A stretch of DNA of 64,000 nucleotides from Cryobacterium sp. MP_M3 (GTDB taxonomy: Bacteria > Actinomycetota > Actinomycetes > Actinomycetales > Microbacteriaceae), in contig NZ_JADOVI010000001.1 in the NCBI RefSeq assembly GCF_015752155.1, positions 372,001-436,000 on the forward strand. The letters are read 5' to 3'. The position numbers were made by a program, and so were the translations under genes. The notes beneath the pieces were generated by a model. It was not told the origin of the DNA. It searched no databases and saw only the letters and a list, made by a program, of their open reading frames with translations. Below, piece by piece: positions 7,567-16,022 of the stretch. The first letter of the stretch is position 1. Each line of letters opens with the position of its first letter.

Positions 7567-8652
7567 ATGCAGCTCTCCTTCCCGATCGCGCCGTTCCAGG
7601 CGCGGGGACCACTCAGCTCCCAGCTTCTGACCGCGCTCTCCCTCCCCGCCGACGGCTCCGGCTCCAGCCTCGGCGGGTTCATCGTCGCCACCGCGGAGGC
7701 GCTCGCGCAGTGCCAGGACATCGTCAACGACGACGATCTCCAACTGACCCTCTTCCTGCTGTACGGCCTGCACTACGGCGATGTCGTGCAGTCCGACGCG
7801 GCCTGGGAATGGCATCCGACGACCATCGTCGCCCGGGTAGCCATCGAACAGGCCCTCGAAAGCACTCTCCGGTCGACCGTGCCCCAGCCCGCGCTGCCGG
7901 CCCCGAGCCAGGACGCCGTCGCCCGGGCCCTCTTCTCGCTGACCATCGACGACCAGGGTCCCAGCCTGTCCCGGTACCTGGCCCGGAAGGCGACCGCGGA
8001 ACAGGCGGTCGAGTTCATCGTGCACCGGTCGATCTACACCCTCAAGGAAGCCGACCCGCACTCGTGGGCCATCCCGCGGTTGACCGGACGCGCCAAGGCG
8101 GCCCTGATCGAGATCCAGACCGACGAGTACGGCGGCGGACATGCCGAACGCATGCACTCGAGCCTGTTCGCCGACACCATGCGCGGGCTGGGCCTCGACA
8201 CCCGCTTCGGCGGCTACGTCGACCAGGTTCCGGCACTCGTGCTCGCCTCGTTCAACATGATGAGCCTGTTCGGGCTCAACCGGCGCCTGCGCGGCGCCAT
8301 CGTCGGCCACCTCGCCGCCTTCGAGATGACCTCGGCGATCCCGAGTCGGCTCTACGGTGACGGCTTCCGCCGCCTGGGCTTCAGCGAGGCGATCACCCGC
8401 TACTTCGACGAGCACATCGAAGCGGATGCCGTGCACGAGCAGATCGCCGCCCGTGACCTGGCCGGGGCGCTCGCCGAGGACGACTCGCTCACGCTCCCCG
8501 ACATCATGTTCGGCGCCGCCGCCTGCCTGGCCATGGACGGCTGGGTCGCCGAGGCCCTGCTGGCGAGCTGGCAGTCCGGGCGCAGTTCGCTCCGGGTCCC
8601 GCTCCCGGAGTCGGCCGCGCGTCCGCTGGCCGGAACTGCGGTGGCCTCGTGA
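7567..8652 (+). CDS. iron-containing redox enzyme family (haem-oxygenase-like diiron)
   Basis: 361 residues, mostly helical. The block EIQTDEYGGGHAERMHSSLF (around residue 180), a later LAAFEMTSAIPSRLYGDG and the EHIEADAVHEQI helix (around 280) give the Glu/His/Asp ligands expected of haem-oxygenase-like diiron oxidases (HDO, iron-containing redox enzyme family). Such enzymes carry out oxidative C-C or C-N chemistry on varied substrates; nothing here identifies the substrate. Its stop overlaps the GTG of a CDGSH iron-sulfur gene (GTGA, 8649-8652), so the small protein may feed electrons to the diiron site. The family assignment is good and the electron-donor role is inference. Confidence 0.8.
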   Translation: MQLSFPIAPFQARGPLSSQLLTALSLPADGSGSSLGGFIVATAEALAQCQDIVNDDDLQLTLFLLYGLHYGDVVQSDAAWEWHPTTIVARVAIEQALESTLRSTVPQPALPAPSQDAVARALFSLTIDDQGPSLSRYLARKATAEQAVEFIVHRSIYTLKEADPHSWAIPRLTGRAKAALIEIQTDEYGGGHAERMHSSLFADTMRGLGLDTRFGGYVDQVPALVLASFNMMSLFGLNRRLRGAIVGHLAAFEMTSAIPSRLYGDGFRRLGFSEAITRYFDEHIEADAVHEQIAARDLAGALAEDDSLTLPDIMFGAAACLAMDGWVAEALLASWQSGRSSLRVPLPESAARPLAGTAVAS

Positions 8653-8882
8653 CCCCCGCGGCGTCGCATCCTCCCGTGACGATCACGGCGTGCCCCGACG
8701 GGCCGCTGCTCGTGCGCGGGGACGTCGAGATCACGGCCCCCGGTGGCCCCATTCCCCACACCCGGCGCACCGTGGCACTCTGCCGCTGCGGGGTCTCCAT
8801 GATCAAGCCGTTCTGCGACGGCACCCACAAGCTCGTCGGCTTCACGACCGCGCCGACCGACCCTGCCGGGTCCGGCAGCTGA
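8649..8882 (+). CDS. CDGSH-type iron-sulfur protein
   Basis: 77 residues with one CDGSH domain. The motif LCRCGVSMIKPFCDGTH gives the three Cys and one His that hold a 2Fe-2S cluster, followed by KLVGF as in known members. It has no membrane anchor, so it is cytoplasmic. The start is GTG 8649, inside the stop of the diiron enzyme gene (GTGA overlap), implying coupled translation and a shared job. A probable role is redox partner or cluster donor for that enzyme. Confidence 0.9.
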   Translation: MTPAASHPPVTITACPDGPLLVRGDVEITAPGGPIPHTRRTVALCRCGVSMIKPFCDGTHKLVGFTTAPTDPAGSGS

Positions 8883-9020
8883 GACCAGGCGCTCGCACAC
8901 CGAGCCGCCGCACGACCGGGGGCCGCCATCGAATGGGGCGAACTGCGGCCCCCACCCTTCCCGTCCGAATCGACCCCGCCGGGACTGGCCCTCCGAACGG
9001 GCGAAAGAACTGGAGAACCC

Positions 9021-10112
9021 ATGAGACTGCTGCACAGACGCCACCGCCGCGCCGCCGAGTTGCCGCCCGCCGCCAACCCTGAAGCCCCTGCCCCCGACGA
9101 CCCGCGCAAGCCGGCCTCCCCGGCCGACGTCTCGAAGCGGTCGTGGGTGTACGCGCTGCGCCGAACGGTGAGCGAATTCGGCAGGGACCAGTGCACCGAC
9201 CTTGCCGCCGCGTTGACCTACTACGCGGTGCTCTCGCTGTTCCCGGCACTGATCGCGCTGGTGTCCCTGCTCGGTGTCGTCGGCCAGGGCAAACAGTCGG
9301 CCGACACCCTGCTGTCGATCCTCGGTTCCGTCGCCCCAGCGGAGGCGCTCCAGGTGATCCGCGGCCCGATCGAGCAGTTCAGTACGTCGCCGGCGGCCGG
9401 GTTCGCGCTCGTAGCGGGCATCGCCGTGGCGATCTGGTCGGCATCCGGTTACGTGGGCGCGTTCGGCCGGGCGATGAACCGCATCTACGAGGTCGACGAG
9501 GGCCGCCCGTTCTGGAAGCTCAAGCCGGTGCAGCTGCTCGTGACCGTCGCCGCCATCCTGCTCATCCTGGTGGCCGTGATCGTGCTCGTGGTCTCCGGCC
9601 CGGTGGCGGATGCCGTCGGCAACGCCCTCGGCATCGGCGAGATCGCCCGGGTAGTCTGGTCCGTTCTCAAATGGCCGCTCCTGGCCGCCGCCGTCGTGCT
9701 GCTGATCGCCATCCTCTACTACGCCACCCCGAACGCCCGGCAGCCGCGGTTCCGATGGCTGAGCCTCGGCGCGGTGCTGGCCCTGCTCGTGATCGTTGTC
9801 GCGTCGGCCGCGTTCGGGTTCTACCTGACCACCTTCGCGGACTATGCGAAGACCTACGGGTCCCTGGCCGGCATCGTGGTGTTCCTGCTCTGGCTCTGGC
9901 TGGCAAACCTCGGGCTGCTGTTCGGGGCGGAATTCGACGCCGAACTCGAACGGGGCCGCGAGCTGCAGGCCGGAATCGCCGCCGAAGAGAACATCCAGCT
10001 GCCCCCGCGGGACACCCGAACCAGCGACAAGGCGGCCGCGAAGGAGCGAAAGGCCGTCGAGGCGGGTCGCCGGATCCGGGACGCCCACCGCCGCGGCCGT
10101 CCGGCGAAGTAG
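9021..10112 (+). CDS. YihY/BrkB family inner membrane protein
   Basis: 363 residues with about six membrane segments. The start is typical of the family: a cytoplasmic lead, then DQCTDLAAALTYYAVLSLFPALIAL, then AIWSASGYVGAFGRAMNRIYEV and FYLTTFADYAKTYGSLAGIV. The tail is charged (KAAAKERKAVEAGRRIRDAHRR). YihY/BrkB proteins were once taken for RNase BN and are now seen as membrane proteins of uncertain transport or lipid-related function. ATG 9021 follows an AACTGGAGAA site. It stands alone on its strand between the CDGSH and DinB-like genes. Confidence 0.9.
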   Translation: MRLLHRRHRRAAELPPAANPEAPAPDDPRKPASPADVSKRSWVYALRRTVSEFGRDQCTDLAAALTYYAVLSLFPALIALVSLLGVVGQGKQSADTLLSILGSVAPAEALQVIRGPIEQFSTSPAAGFALVAGIAVAIWSASGYVGAFGRAMNRIYEVDEGRPFWKLKPVQLLVTVAAILLILVAVIVLVVSGPVADAVGNALGIGEIARVVWSVLKWPLLAAAVVLLIAILYYATPNARQPRFRWLSLGAVLALLVIVVASAAFGFYLTTFADYAKTYGSLAGIVVFLLWLWLANLGLLFGAEFDAELERGRELQAGIAAEENIQLPPRDTRTSDKAAAKERKAVEAGRRIRDAHRRGRPAK

Positions 10113-10183
10113 CCGTAGCGGTCGGGAAGCCGGGTCTCCCCGGCGCTGTTCCGCCCGGCGAAGCGAGGTGCTAGCGTGCCGGG

Positions 10184-10765
10184 ATGAAGCAGAGAGAACT
10201 CTTCCTCCAGTCGGATGCCGCGTTGCGCTCCGTCATCGACCGGATCACCCCCGCGAAGCTGCACCTGCCGGCGCCCGACGACTGGTCCCGCACGCCGAAC
10301 CCCACACTGCGCGACATCCTCGCCGACCACGCCCGCGACGAGGCCTGGCTGCCTGCCGTGCTGGCCGGACGCACCATCGCCGACGTCGGCGACGACTACG
10401 CCGGCGAACTGCTCGGCGACGATCCGATCGGAGCCTACGACCGGCTCAACGACCTCGCCACGGCAGCGGTCACCGCCCACCTCGACCCGGGCAAAACCGT
10501 GCACCTGAGCTACGGCGACTTCCCCCTCGCCGAATACCTGCAGCACGTGAGCATCTACCGTGCCTTCCAGGCCTGGTCGATCGCGAAGCTCGTCGGGCTG
10601 GACTTCGCGATGCCCGCGCCCCTGGTCGAGAACCTGTGGGAGCAGATCGGGCCGCAGATCCCCGCCTGGCGGGAGATGGGCGTCTTCGGCCCGGAGGTCG
10701 ACGTTCCGCCGGACGCCGACCGCGAGACACAGCTGCTCGGCAAGACCGGCTACTGGGTGCCGTGA
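10184..10765 (+). CDS. DinB-like / TIGR03086-type metal-binding protein
   Basis: 193 residues forming a probable four-helix DinB fold. DWSRTPNPTLRDILADHARDEAWLPAVLAG carries the first His, and YLQHVSIYRAFQAWSIAKLVGLD a further one, as in mycothiol- or bacillithiol-dependent transferase relatives. A -10-like TAGCGT (10172-10177) stands 6 nt before ATG 10184, so the mRNA may be leaderless. The stop lies one base from the stop of the convergent CorA gene. The thiol substrate and reaction are unknown. Confidence 0.7.
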   Translation: MKQRELFLQSDAALRSVIDRITPAKLHLPAPDDWSRTPNPTLRDILADHARDEAWLPAVLAGRTIADVGDDYAGELLGDDPIGAYDRLNDLATAAVTAHLDPGKTVHLSYGDFPLAEYLQHVSIYRAFQAWSIAKLVGLDFAMPAPLVENLWEQIGPQIPAWREMGVFGPEVDVPPDADRETQLLGKTGYWVP

Positions 10766-10766
10766 C

Positions 10767-11744
10767 TCAGATCCAGTCGTTGCGCTTGAACAGAACGTAG
10801 AGCAGCGCCGACAGCCCCACGATCAGGCCGAGCGAACTGTAGTAGCCGAACTCCTGGCTGAACCCGGGGTAGGGCACATTCTGACCGTAGAACCCGGTGA
10901 TCGCCGTCGGCACGGCGATGATGGCCGCATACCCGGTGACCTTCTTCGTGATCACGTTGAGCCGGTTCCCCTGGATCGCGAGATTGGCCTCGAGGATGCT
11001 GGTGGCCAGGTCACGCAGGCTCTCGGTCCATTCCATCGCCCGCAGCACATGGTCGTAGACGTCCTGGAAGTACGGCCCCATCTCGTCGCCGAGCAGGTGC
11101 AGGTCGCGACGGAGCAGCGTGTTGACGACCTCTCGCATCGGCAGGATCACCCGGCGCAGGGTGACCAGGCTCTTGCGGAGCTCGAAGGAACGCCGTTGCA
11201 CCACCTCCTGGTCGGCGCTGGGAACGAAGAGCTGGCTCTCCAGCTCCTCGATCTCGTCGTCGAGGGCCTCGACCGCCTCGAAGTAGCCGTCGACGAGGTA
11301 GTCGAGCAGCCCGTGGACCAGGAACGCGACCCCGTTCTTCGCGAGGTCGGGGGAGGAGTCCCACCGGGCGACGACCGCGTCCACGCCGAACCGGCCGTTC
11401 CGGTGCACGGTCACGAGGGCGCGGTCGGTGATGAACGCTGCGATCTCGTGCGTGGTCACCCGTGAGGTGGCCGGGTCGAGGGCAGCGGAGTAGGCGGAGA
11501 GGAAGAGGTGGTCGGGATAGCGGTCGAGCTTGGGACGCTGACCCAGGCTGAGCGCGTCTTCGACCGCGAGTTCGTGCAGCCCCAGTTCCTCCGCGAGGAG
11601 GGCGAGCTCGTCCTCGCCCGGATCGTCAAGGTCGACCCACACCACCGAGTCGGCTGCCTCGAGGTGCTCGGACACGTCGGCGAGCGAGAAATCCTCGCCG
11701 ACGAGGAGGCCATCACGGTAACAACGGGTTCGAGGTGTCTGCAC
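10767..11744 (-). CDS. CorA-type magnesium/metal ion transporter
   Basis: About 325 residues. A long soluble N-terminal part contains VVWVDLDDPGEDELALLAEELGLH, AVEDAL and LDRYPDHLFLSAYS, and two C-terminal membrane helices follow (VTGYAAIIAVPTAITGFYGQN, then LGLIVGLSALLYVLFKRNDWI). The pore signature is YGQN rather than the classical YGMN, as in a branch of actinobacterial CorA proteins. I set the start at GTG 11744, just after a GAGGGG run; the open frame continues upstream into the intergenic region but looks non-coding there. Two adjacent same-strand genes lie upstream. Confidence 0.88.
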   Translation of the reverse strand: MQTPRTRCYRDGLLVGEDFSLADVSEHLEAADSVVWVDLDDPGEDELALLAEELGLHELAVEDALSLGQRPKLDRYPDHLFLSAYSAALDPATSRVTTHEIAAFITDRALVTVHRNGRFGVDAVVARWDSSPDLAKNGVAFLVHGLLDYLVDGYFEAVEALDDEIEELESQLFVPSADQEVVQRRSFELRKSLVTLRRVILPMREVVNTLLRRDLHLLGDEMGPYFQDVYDHVLRAMEWTESLRDLATSILEANLAIQGNRLNVITKKVTGYAAIIAVPTAITGFYGQNVPYPGFSQEFGYYSSLGLIVGLSALLYVLFKRNDWI

Positions 11745-11772
11745 CCCCTCAGTCAACCAGCTATCGCACGGC

Positions 11773-12123
11773 TCAGAGCCCGTACAAATCGTCCCAGCCG
11801 TTATTGGACAGTGTGCCGGTGTCGACATAGGCGTAGGCCGGTTCGGCGCGGGTGGTCAGCACCCGGGTGCGCTCGCGCAGGTAGGCGACGGCGACGGCGG
11901 TGTCGGGGTCCTTGGCCCGGGTCTTCTCCGGCACGCTGAGGAATTCGCTGTTCGGGCCGACGACGAGTTGCACCAGCATGGTGTGACCGTCGTCGGTCAG
12001 TGCCGGCAGTTCCAGGAGCTCAGAGCTGTTGCAGACCGGAAGAGCCACCGCCAGTTGCAGCAGCGCGTCCGCTGCGCCGTCGGTGGTGAGGAACGATTTT
12101 CCGCAGTACGAAACTCTCTTCAT
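11773..12123 (-). CDS. conserved hypothetical protein, 116 aa
   Basis: 116 residues with a mixed alpha/beta pattern and no signal peptide (MKRVSYCGKSFLTTDGAADAL at the N-terminus, LPALTDDGHTMLVQLVVGPNSEF in the middle). GGGGAAGG lies 7 nt upstream of ATG 12123, a strong start. It ends 28 bp before the CorA start on the same strand, so both may be one transcript. I recognise no family. Coding quality (codon bias, ribosome site) is good, so it is very likely real. Confidence 0.75.
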   Translation of the reverse strand: MKRVSYCGKSFLTTDGAADALLQLAVALPVCNSSELLELPALTDDGHTMLVQLVVGPNSEFLSVPEKTRAKDPDTAVAVAYLRERTRVLTTRAEPAYAYVDTGTLSNNGWDDLYGL

Positions 12124-12249
12124 GAAGATGCCTTCCCCCGCGACCGTCTTCGATGGATCAAACCCAGGTCGATGCAGCCAACCTAGCGCGGCCGCACCGA
12201 TCCCGCTGTCGGCAGGAATGAGGACACGCGAAGGTGGGGAATCTTCAGG

Positions 12250-13740
12250 TCAGAGGCCGATTCGCACCCAGCTGGCGAGGCCGGCGGGGGTGTCGATCAC
12301 CTGTTCGCGGCCGGCATCCGTCAGCTCGATCCGAAAGCTCGGCGCGCCGAGCGTGGTGCGCACGGTCAGTTCCGCGCGGGCGTTCCCGTTCGACCAGAGG
12401 AGCCGCAATTCGTCCTCGCCGGGCGTCACCCAGCTGAATTCGCCGTCGAACGCCGGATGCCCGGTGCGCAGCCGGGCGAGCCCGAGCTGGGCCTGGGTGA
12501 CCTCGGTGCCGAGGGCCCGGGTGACCTCGTCGGCGGGGTAGCGGTGCCGGTTCACGTCGCGGCCGTTCCCGGTCTCGGCGAAGAGGCTGGTGTCGTCCAG
12601 CCCGCCGAGCAGGCCGACGTAGTAGACCTGTGGGCGGCCGGGAAGGAAGTGCTGCACGGCGCGGGCGAGGAGGTAGGGCGCCGTCTCGCCGGCGAGCGTG
12701 CTGAAGAAGGTCGCGTTGATCTGATGCGGGAGGGTGAACCACTCCGGCACCACGGAGGCGATCGTGGAGTGGCCGTGCGTGGCCACGGCGGCGCGGGCGA
12801 AGATGGCGGCCATCTCGTCCTGGCTGATCAGCCCGGGACGGTCCCCGTTCGGGCCGGCGTCGATGATTCCGATGCCGTCATGGGTGTCGAGTACGGTGAT
12901 GGCGTTCTCCGGCCGGATCTCGAACCAGCGCGCGAGGCGGTCGACGGTGCCGGTGCCGAGGGAGTGCAGCAGAAGCGGGGCGAGCGCGAAGTCGTAGACC
13001 CAGTCCACGAGCGGGGCGATCGCGAGCTGCTGGCTGTAGTGCGCGTGCACCTCGACGAGCACGTCGACCTGGGCCTCGTGGGCCAGGGCGACGACGACCT
13101 TGGTGAACTCGAGAGTCTCCGGCGTCATGAAACTGTCGGTGCCGGGGGTCTTGACGGCATAGCCGACCGCGTCGAGCCGCACGGTGCTGACGCCGCCGTC
13201 GGCGAGGGCGCGGAGTACCCGCCGCAGGTAACTGAGCGCGGCCGGGTGGTTCACGTCCAGGTCGACCTGGCTGGGCATGAAGGTCGTCCAGACGAGGTGG
13301 CGGCTGCCGTCGGCGCCCTGGTAAGCCGTGAACGGCAGGCCGGGGCGGGGACGGTAGAACGCGGTGATCTCGCGCTCGGTGCCGCCGTTCGGGAACACGG
13401 TGTCGAAGGTGAGGAACATCCCGGCGTATTCCGAGGCGTCGCCGCGGGCCAGCCAGTCGACGAATTCCGCCGAGGAGGACGACACATGGTTGACGATGAG
13501 GTCCGCGGTGAGTCCGCGGGTGCGGGCGAGCGACCGCATGTCGTCCCAGGTGCCGAGGCGAGGGTCGACCGACGCGTGGTCAACGGGGTCGAACCCTGCG
13601 TCCGCGCCATCGAAGGGAATGTAGAACGGGAGCACGTGCACGCTCGAGAACGCGCGCAGCGGCCCGTCGAGCAGTGCCTGCAACTCGGGGACGGTGCCGC
13701 CCAGTCGATCGGCGTAGACGAGCAGCTCAACAGCGGACAT
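12250..13740 (-). CDS. sucrose phosphorylase (GH13)
   Basis: 496 residues, close to the ~500 typical of bifidobacterial sucrose phosphorylase, which converts sucrose and phosphate to glucose-1-phosphate and fructose in the cytoplasm. Clear family blocks are YADRLGG, LPFYIPFDGADAGFDPVDH, ADLIVNHVSS, FPNGGTE, YRPRPGLPF, VRLDAVGYAVK (nucleophile Asp), VLVEVHAHY (acid/base Glu), TVLDTHDGIGIID (transition-state Asp), HQINATFFSTL, PGRPQVYYVGLLGG and NGRDVNRHRY. ATG 13740 is chosen for GGGAG 6 nt upstream. No sugar transporter or sucrose regulator is next to it. The related 6'-phosphate enzymes cannot be fully excluded. Confidence 0.92.
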   Translation of the reverse strand: MSAVELLVYADRLGGTVPELQALLDGPLRAFSSVHVLPFYIPFDGADAGFDPVDHASVDPRLGTWDDMRSLARTRGLTADLIVNHVSSSSAEFVDWLARGDASEYAGMFLTFDTVFPNGGTEREITAFYRPRPGLPFTAYQGADGSRHLVWTTFMPSQVDLDVNHPAALSYLRRVLRALADGGVSTVRLDAVGYAVKTPGTDSFMTPETLEFTKVVVALAHEAQVDVLVEVHAHYSQQLAIAPLVDWVYDFALAPLLLHSLGTGTVDRLARWFEIRPENAITVLDTHDGIGIIDAGPNGDRPGLISQDEMAAIFARAAVATHGHSTIASVVPEWFTLPHQINATFFSTLAGETAPYLLARAVQHFLPGRPQVYYVGLLGGLDDTSLFAETGNGRDVNRHRYPADEVTRALGTEVTQAQLGLARLRTGHPAFDGEFSWVTPGEDELRLLWSNGNARAELTVRTTLGAPSFRIELTDAGREQVIDTPAGLASWVRIGL

Positions 13741-13845
13741 TCTGACTCCCGGCATTCCGGCGGCACACCGGTCGGCGACACGGCGGCAGTCCGCGACTCG
13801 TGAAGGAGGCGCGGCACCGGTTCAGAAGTTACGGCACGCGGCAGG

Positions 13846-14004
13846 TCAGCGCAATTTGCGCGGCGCCGCGACGGCCGGCGACGAGCCGAACCAGGAGATC
13901 CCGGAGCCGGTGGTCTCCGGGGCGGACTCGTGCGAGGGATCCGTCGGAACCGGGGGAGCCGCTCGGCCGTTGCGCGGGTTGGATTCTGCGAAGGGAAAGC
14001 TCAT
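13846..14004 (-). CDS. candidate 52-residue small protein upstream of sucrose phosphorylase
   Basis: A short frame, same strand as the sucrose phosphorylase gene and about 100 bp upstream of it. It encodes a Pro/Ser/Ala-rich peptide starting MSFPFAESNPRNG and ending SSPAVAAPRKLR, with a single GISWFG aromatic patch. Codon third positions are G/C-rich as in the neighbours. The ribosome site is weak (AGGA about 10 nt upstream). No family is recognised. It could be a leader-type or structural small protein, or chance. Confidence 0.35.
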   Translation of the reverse strand: MSFPFAESNPRNGRAAPPVPTDPSHESAPETTGSGISWFGSSPAVAAPRKLR

Positions 14005-14166
14005 GCTGTGCCAGTCCTGTCCAATCGGTAGGCCGGCTGACCCAGGGTCCCGTGCCTTTGCGACCCCGCCTTGCGACGAGTGTGCCCGTGCGATTGGCGG
14101 TGAGAAACCGCCCGGCCGGCGTAGGAAGATCGGCAGGCCTCGCAGGCAGTATCGCCGGATGGCGGC

Positions 14167-14191
14167 GGAACGGCAAGGGCCCCGCCGTTCC
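14167..14191 (-). terminator. hairpin after APC permease gene
   Basis: Arms GGAACGGC (14167-14174) and GCCGTTCC (14184-14191) form a perfect 8-bp stem about 54 nt beyond the stop of the minus-strand permease gene. No T-run follows. It is likely a terminator or 3'-end stabilising hairpin. Confidence 0.45.
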
Positions 14192-14244
14192 GGTCGAATG
14201 TCGACCAGGACGTCGGGGCCGGAGAGGCGGATGCCGGTCTGCCC

Positions 14245-15843
14245 CTACTCGGGGACCACCAGTGCGGGCGTGTCCTTGCGCAGGGTCTCGCCGCGGAAGA
14301 AGCTCGGCTGGCGCCAGTAGGTCAGGCCCATCACCGCGCCGCCGAGCAGCAGGAGACCGACGCCGATCACGAAGACGAGTCCGATCCCGAAGAGCTCAGA
14401 GCCGCTGCCGAAGTCGGGGCTCCAACTGCTCACTGCGGTCTGCACGAAGACGACGGTGAGCATCAGCCCGCCCAGCCCCGGCACGAGCAGGCGCATGACG
14501 AAGTTCCGGATGCTGCTGAACAGGCTCTGCCGGAAATACCAGACGCAGGCGAACGAGGTCAGGGCGTAGTAGAAGCAGATCATCAGGCCCAGCGACATGA
14601 TCGTGTCATTGAGCACGTTGACGCTGATGACCGTCATGACCGCGTAGAACCCGCCGGCGATGGCGCCCGCGGCGATCGTGGCGTAGCCCGGCGAGCCGAA
14701 TCGCTTGCTGATGGTGGCGAACTTCGGAGGGAGGGCGTTGTAGTGCGCCATCGCCAGCAGCGTGCGCGCGGGGGAGGTCATCGTGGACTGCAGGGAGGAG
14801 GCCGAGCTGGCGAGCACGGCCAGCGACATCAGCACGGCGAGCGGTCCCATGATCGGTGACGCGATGGCGGCGAAGATGTTGCCCTGGTTGTCGGGGTTGC
14901 TCAGGCCGATGCCGTCGACGCCGACGCCGGAGACCATCATGGTCGCGACGATGAGCGCGAGGTAGAGGCCGAGCACGACGAGAGCGGTGAGGGTTCCGGC
15001 CTTGCCGGCCGTCTTTTGGCCGCCCTTGGTCTCCTCGTTCATGGTGAGGCAGACGTCCCAGCCCCAGTACACGAAGATCGCCAGCGAGATCCCGGCGGCG
15101 AACTGGCTGAAGCTTTGCACCCTGGTCGGGTCGAACCACGCCCAGTCGAACGGGATCGCCGTCGTCGACGCGGCGGAGCCGGCGCCGATGAGGGCCGTCA
15201 CGGTGAAGATGCCCAGGACCACCAGCTGGAAGCCGACGAGGCTGTACTGCACGAGCTTGGTGGCGTGCAGGCCGCGGTAGCTGACCCAGACGGCGAGAGC
15301 GACGAAGGCCAGGCAGGTGACGATGTTCACGGCGGTGTTGTCGGCCAGCGCGGCCAGGCCGGGATTGCCGAAGACTTCGCCGAGGAAGACGTAGAAGAAA
15401 CTGACCGCGACGCCGGCCAGGCTGGAGAGCACGATGATGTTGGCGGCGAGCATGCCCCAGCCGCCCATCCAGCCGACGAACGGCCCGAACGCCTTGGTGG
15501 TCCAGGTGAACGACGTGCCGCTGTCGGGGGAGTCGGCGTTGAGCTCGCGGTAGGCCAGGGCGACCAGGATCATCGGGATGAAGGCGACGATGAAGATCGC
15601 CGGCACCTGGAATCCGACCTCGCTCACGGTGGCGCCGAGGGAACTGGTCAGGCTGTACGCCGGGGCGACCGAAGACACGCCCATGACGACGACCGCGAGG
15701 AGGCCGATCTGGCCGCCTTTGAGGCCTTTCCTGGTGATGCCGTGGGTGGATCCGGCCGCGTCGTGCAGCTCGTTGCTGTGCACGTGCGGCTGGTTGCCGC
15801 CGGCGGGGGAGGCCGGGGCTGGCCGGGTCGAGAGGTCGGTCAT
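14245..15843 (-). CDS. APC family amino acid/amine permease
   Basis: About 532 residues with twelve or more hydrophobic segments. The first, GQIGLLAVVVMGVSSVAPAYSL, has the usual APC helix 1 break; later come AFGPFVGWMGGWGMLAANIIV, FVYWGWDVCLTMNEETKGG and SSLQSTMTSPARTLLAMAHYNALPP. The layout matches actinobacterial APC permeases for amino acids or amines, acting in the cytoplasmic membrane. ATG 15843 follows an AAGGGAT site; ATG 15858 adds five residues. A TetR gene lies upstream on the same strand, and a strong inverted repeat sits in between (15926-15950), so expression is probably repressor-controlled. The substrate is unknown. Confidence 0.88.
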   Translation of the reverse strand: MTDLSTRPAPASPAGGNQPHVHSNELHDAAGSTHGITRKGLKGGQIGLLAVVVMGVSSVAPAYSLTSSLGATVSEVGFQVPAIFIVAFIPMILVALAYRELNADSPDSGTSFTWTTKAFGPFVGWMGGWGMLAANIIVLSSLAGVAVSFFYVFLGEVFGNPGLAALADNTAVNIVTCLAFVALAVWVSYRGLHATKLVQYSLVGFQLVVLGIFTVTALIGAGSAASTTAIPFDWAWFDPTRVQSFSQFAAGISLAIFVYWGWDVCLTMNEETKGGQKTAGKAGTLTALVVLGLYLALIVATMMVSGVGVDGIGLSNPDNQGNIFAAIASPIMGPLAVLMSLAVLASSASSLQSTMTSPARTLLAMAHYNALPPKFATISKRFGSPGYATIAAGAIAGGFYAVMTVISVNVLNDTIMSLGLMICFYYALTSFACVWYFRQSLFSSIRNFVMRLLVPGLGGLMLTVVFVQTAVSSWSPDFGSGSELFGIGLVFVIGVGLLLLGGAVMGLTYWRQPSFFRGETLRKDTPALVVPE

Positions 15844-15925
15844 GGTGATCCCTTTCATGCGTCTTCACTGACGATGTGTGGGTGGGGACGGCGGGCGCGA
15901 GCGGCGGGATGGCGTCGCGCTGCCG

Positions 15926-15950
15926 ACTAAATGAATTGGGTTCGTTTAGT
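15926..15950. promoter_or_regulatory. probable TetR operator before APC permease gene
   Basis: Inverted repeat ACTAAATGAA-N5-TTCGTTTAGT, 9 of 10 positions paired, 83 bp upstream of the permease start. Its core AAATGA-N7-TCGTTT matches the palindrome at 16742-16762 upstream of the neighbouring TetR gene (AAATGA-N7-TCATTT). The shared half site and spacing point to one regulator binding both. Confidence 0.7.
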
Positions 15951-16022
15951 TTGAGCCGGGCGGCAAAGGAATGCAAGCGAATCCGAAAGAAAAAGATAAC
16001 ATTCCGGATGTTTGCACCGGCT

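Noticed and set aside
13856..14320. Plus-strand frame with two Cys pairs (CQSC and CDEC)
   Set aside because: Third codon positions are much less G/C-rich than in real genes here, and the frame runs into the permease gene antisense. Only the Cys spacing is suggestive.
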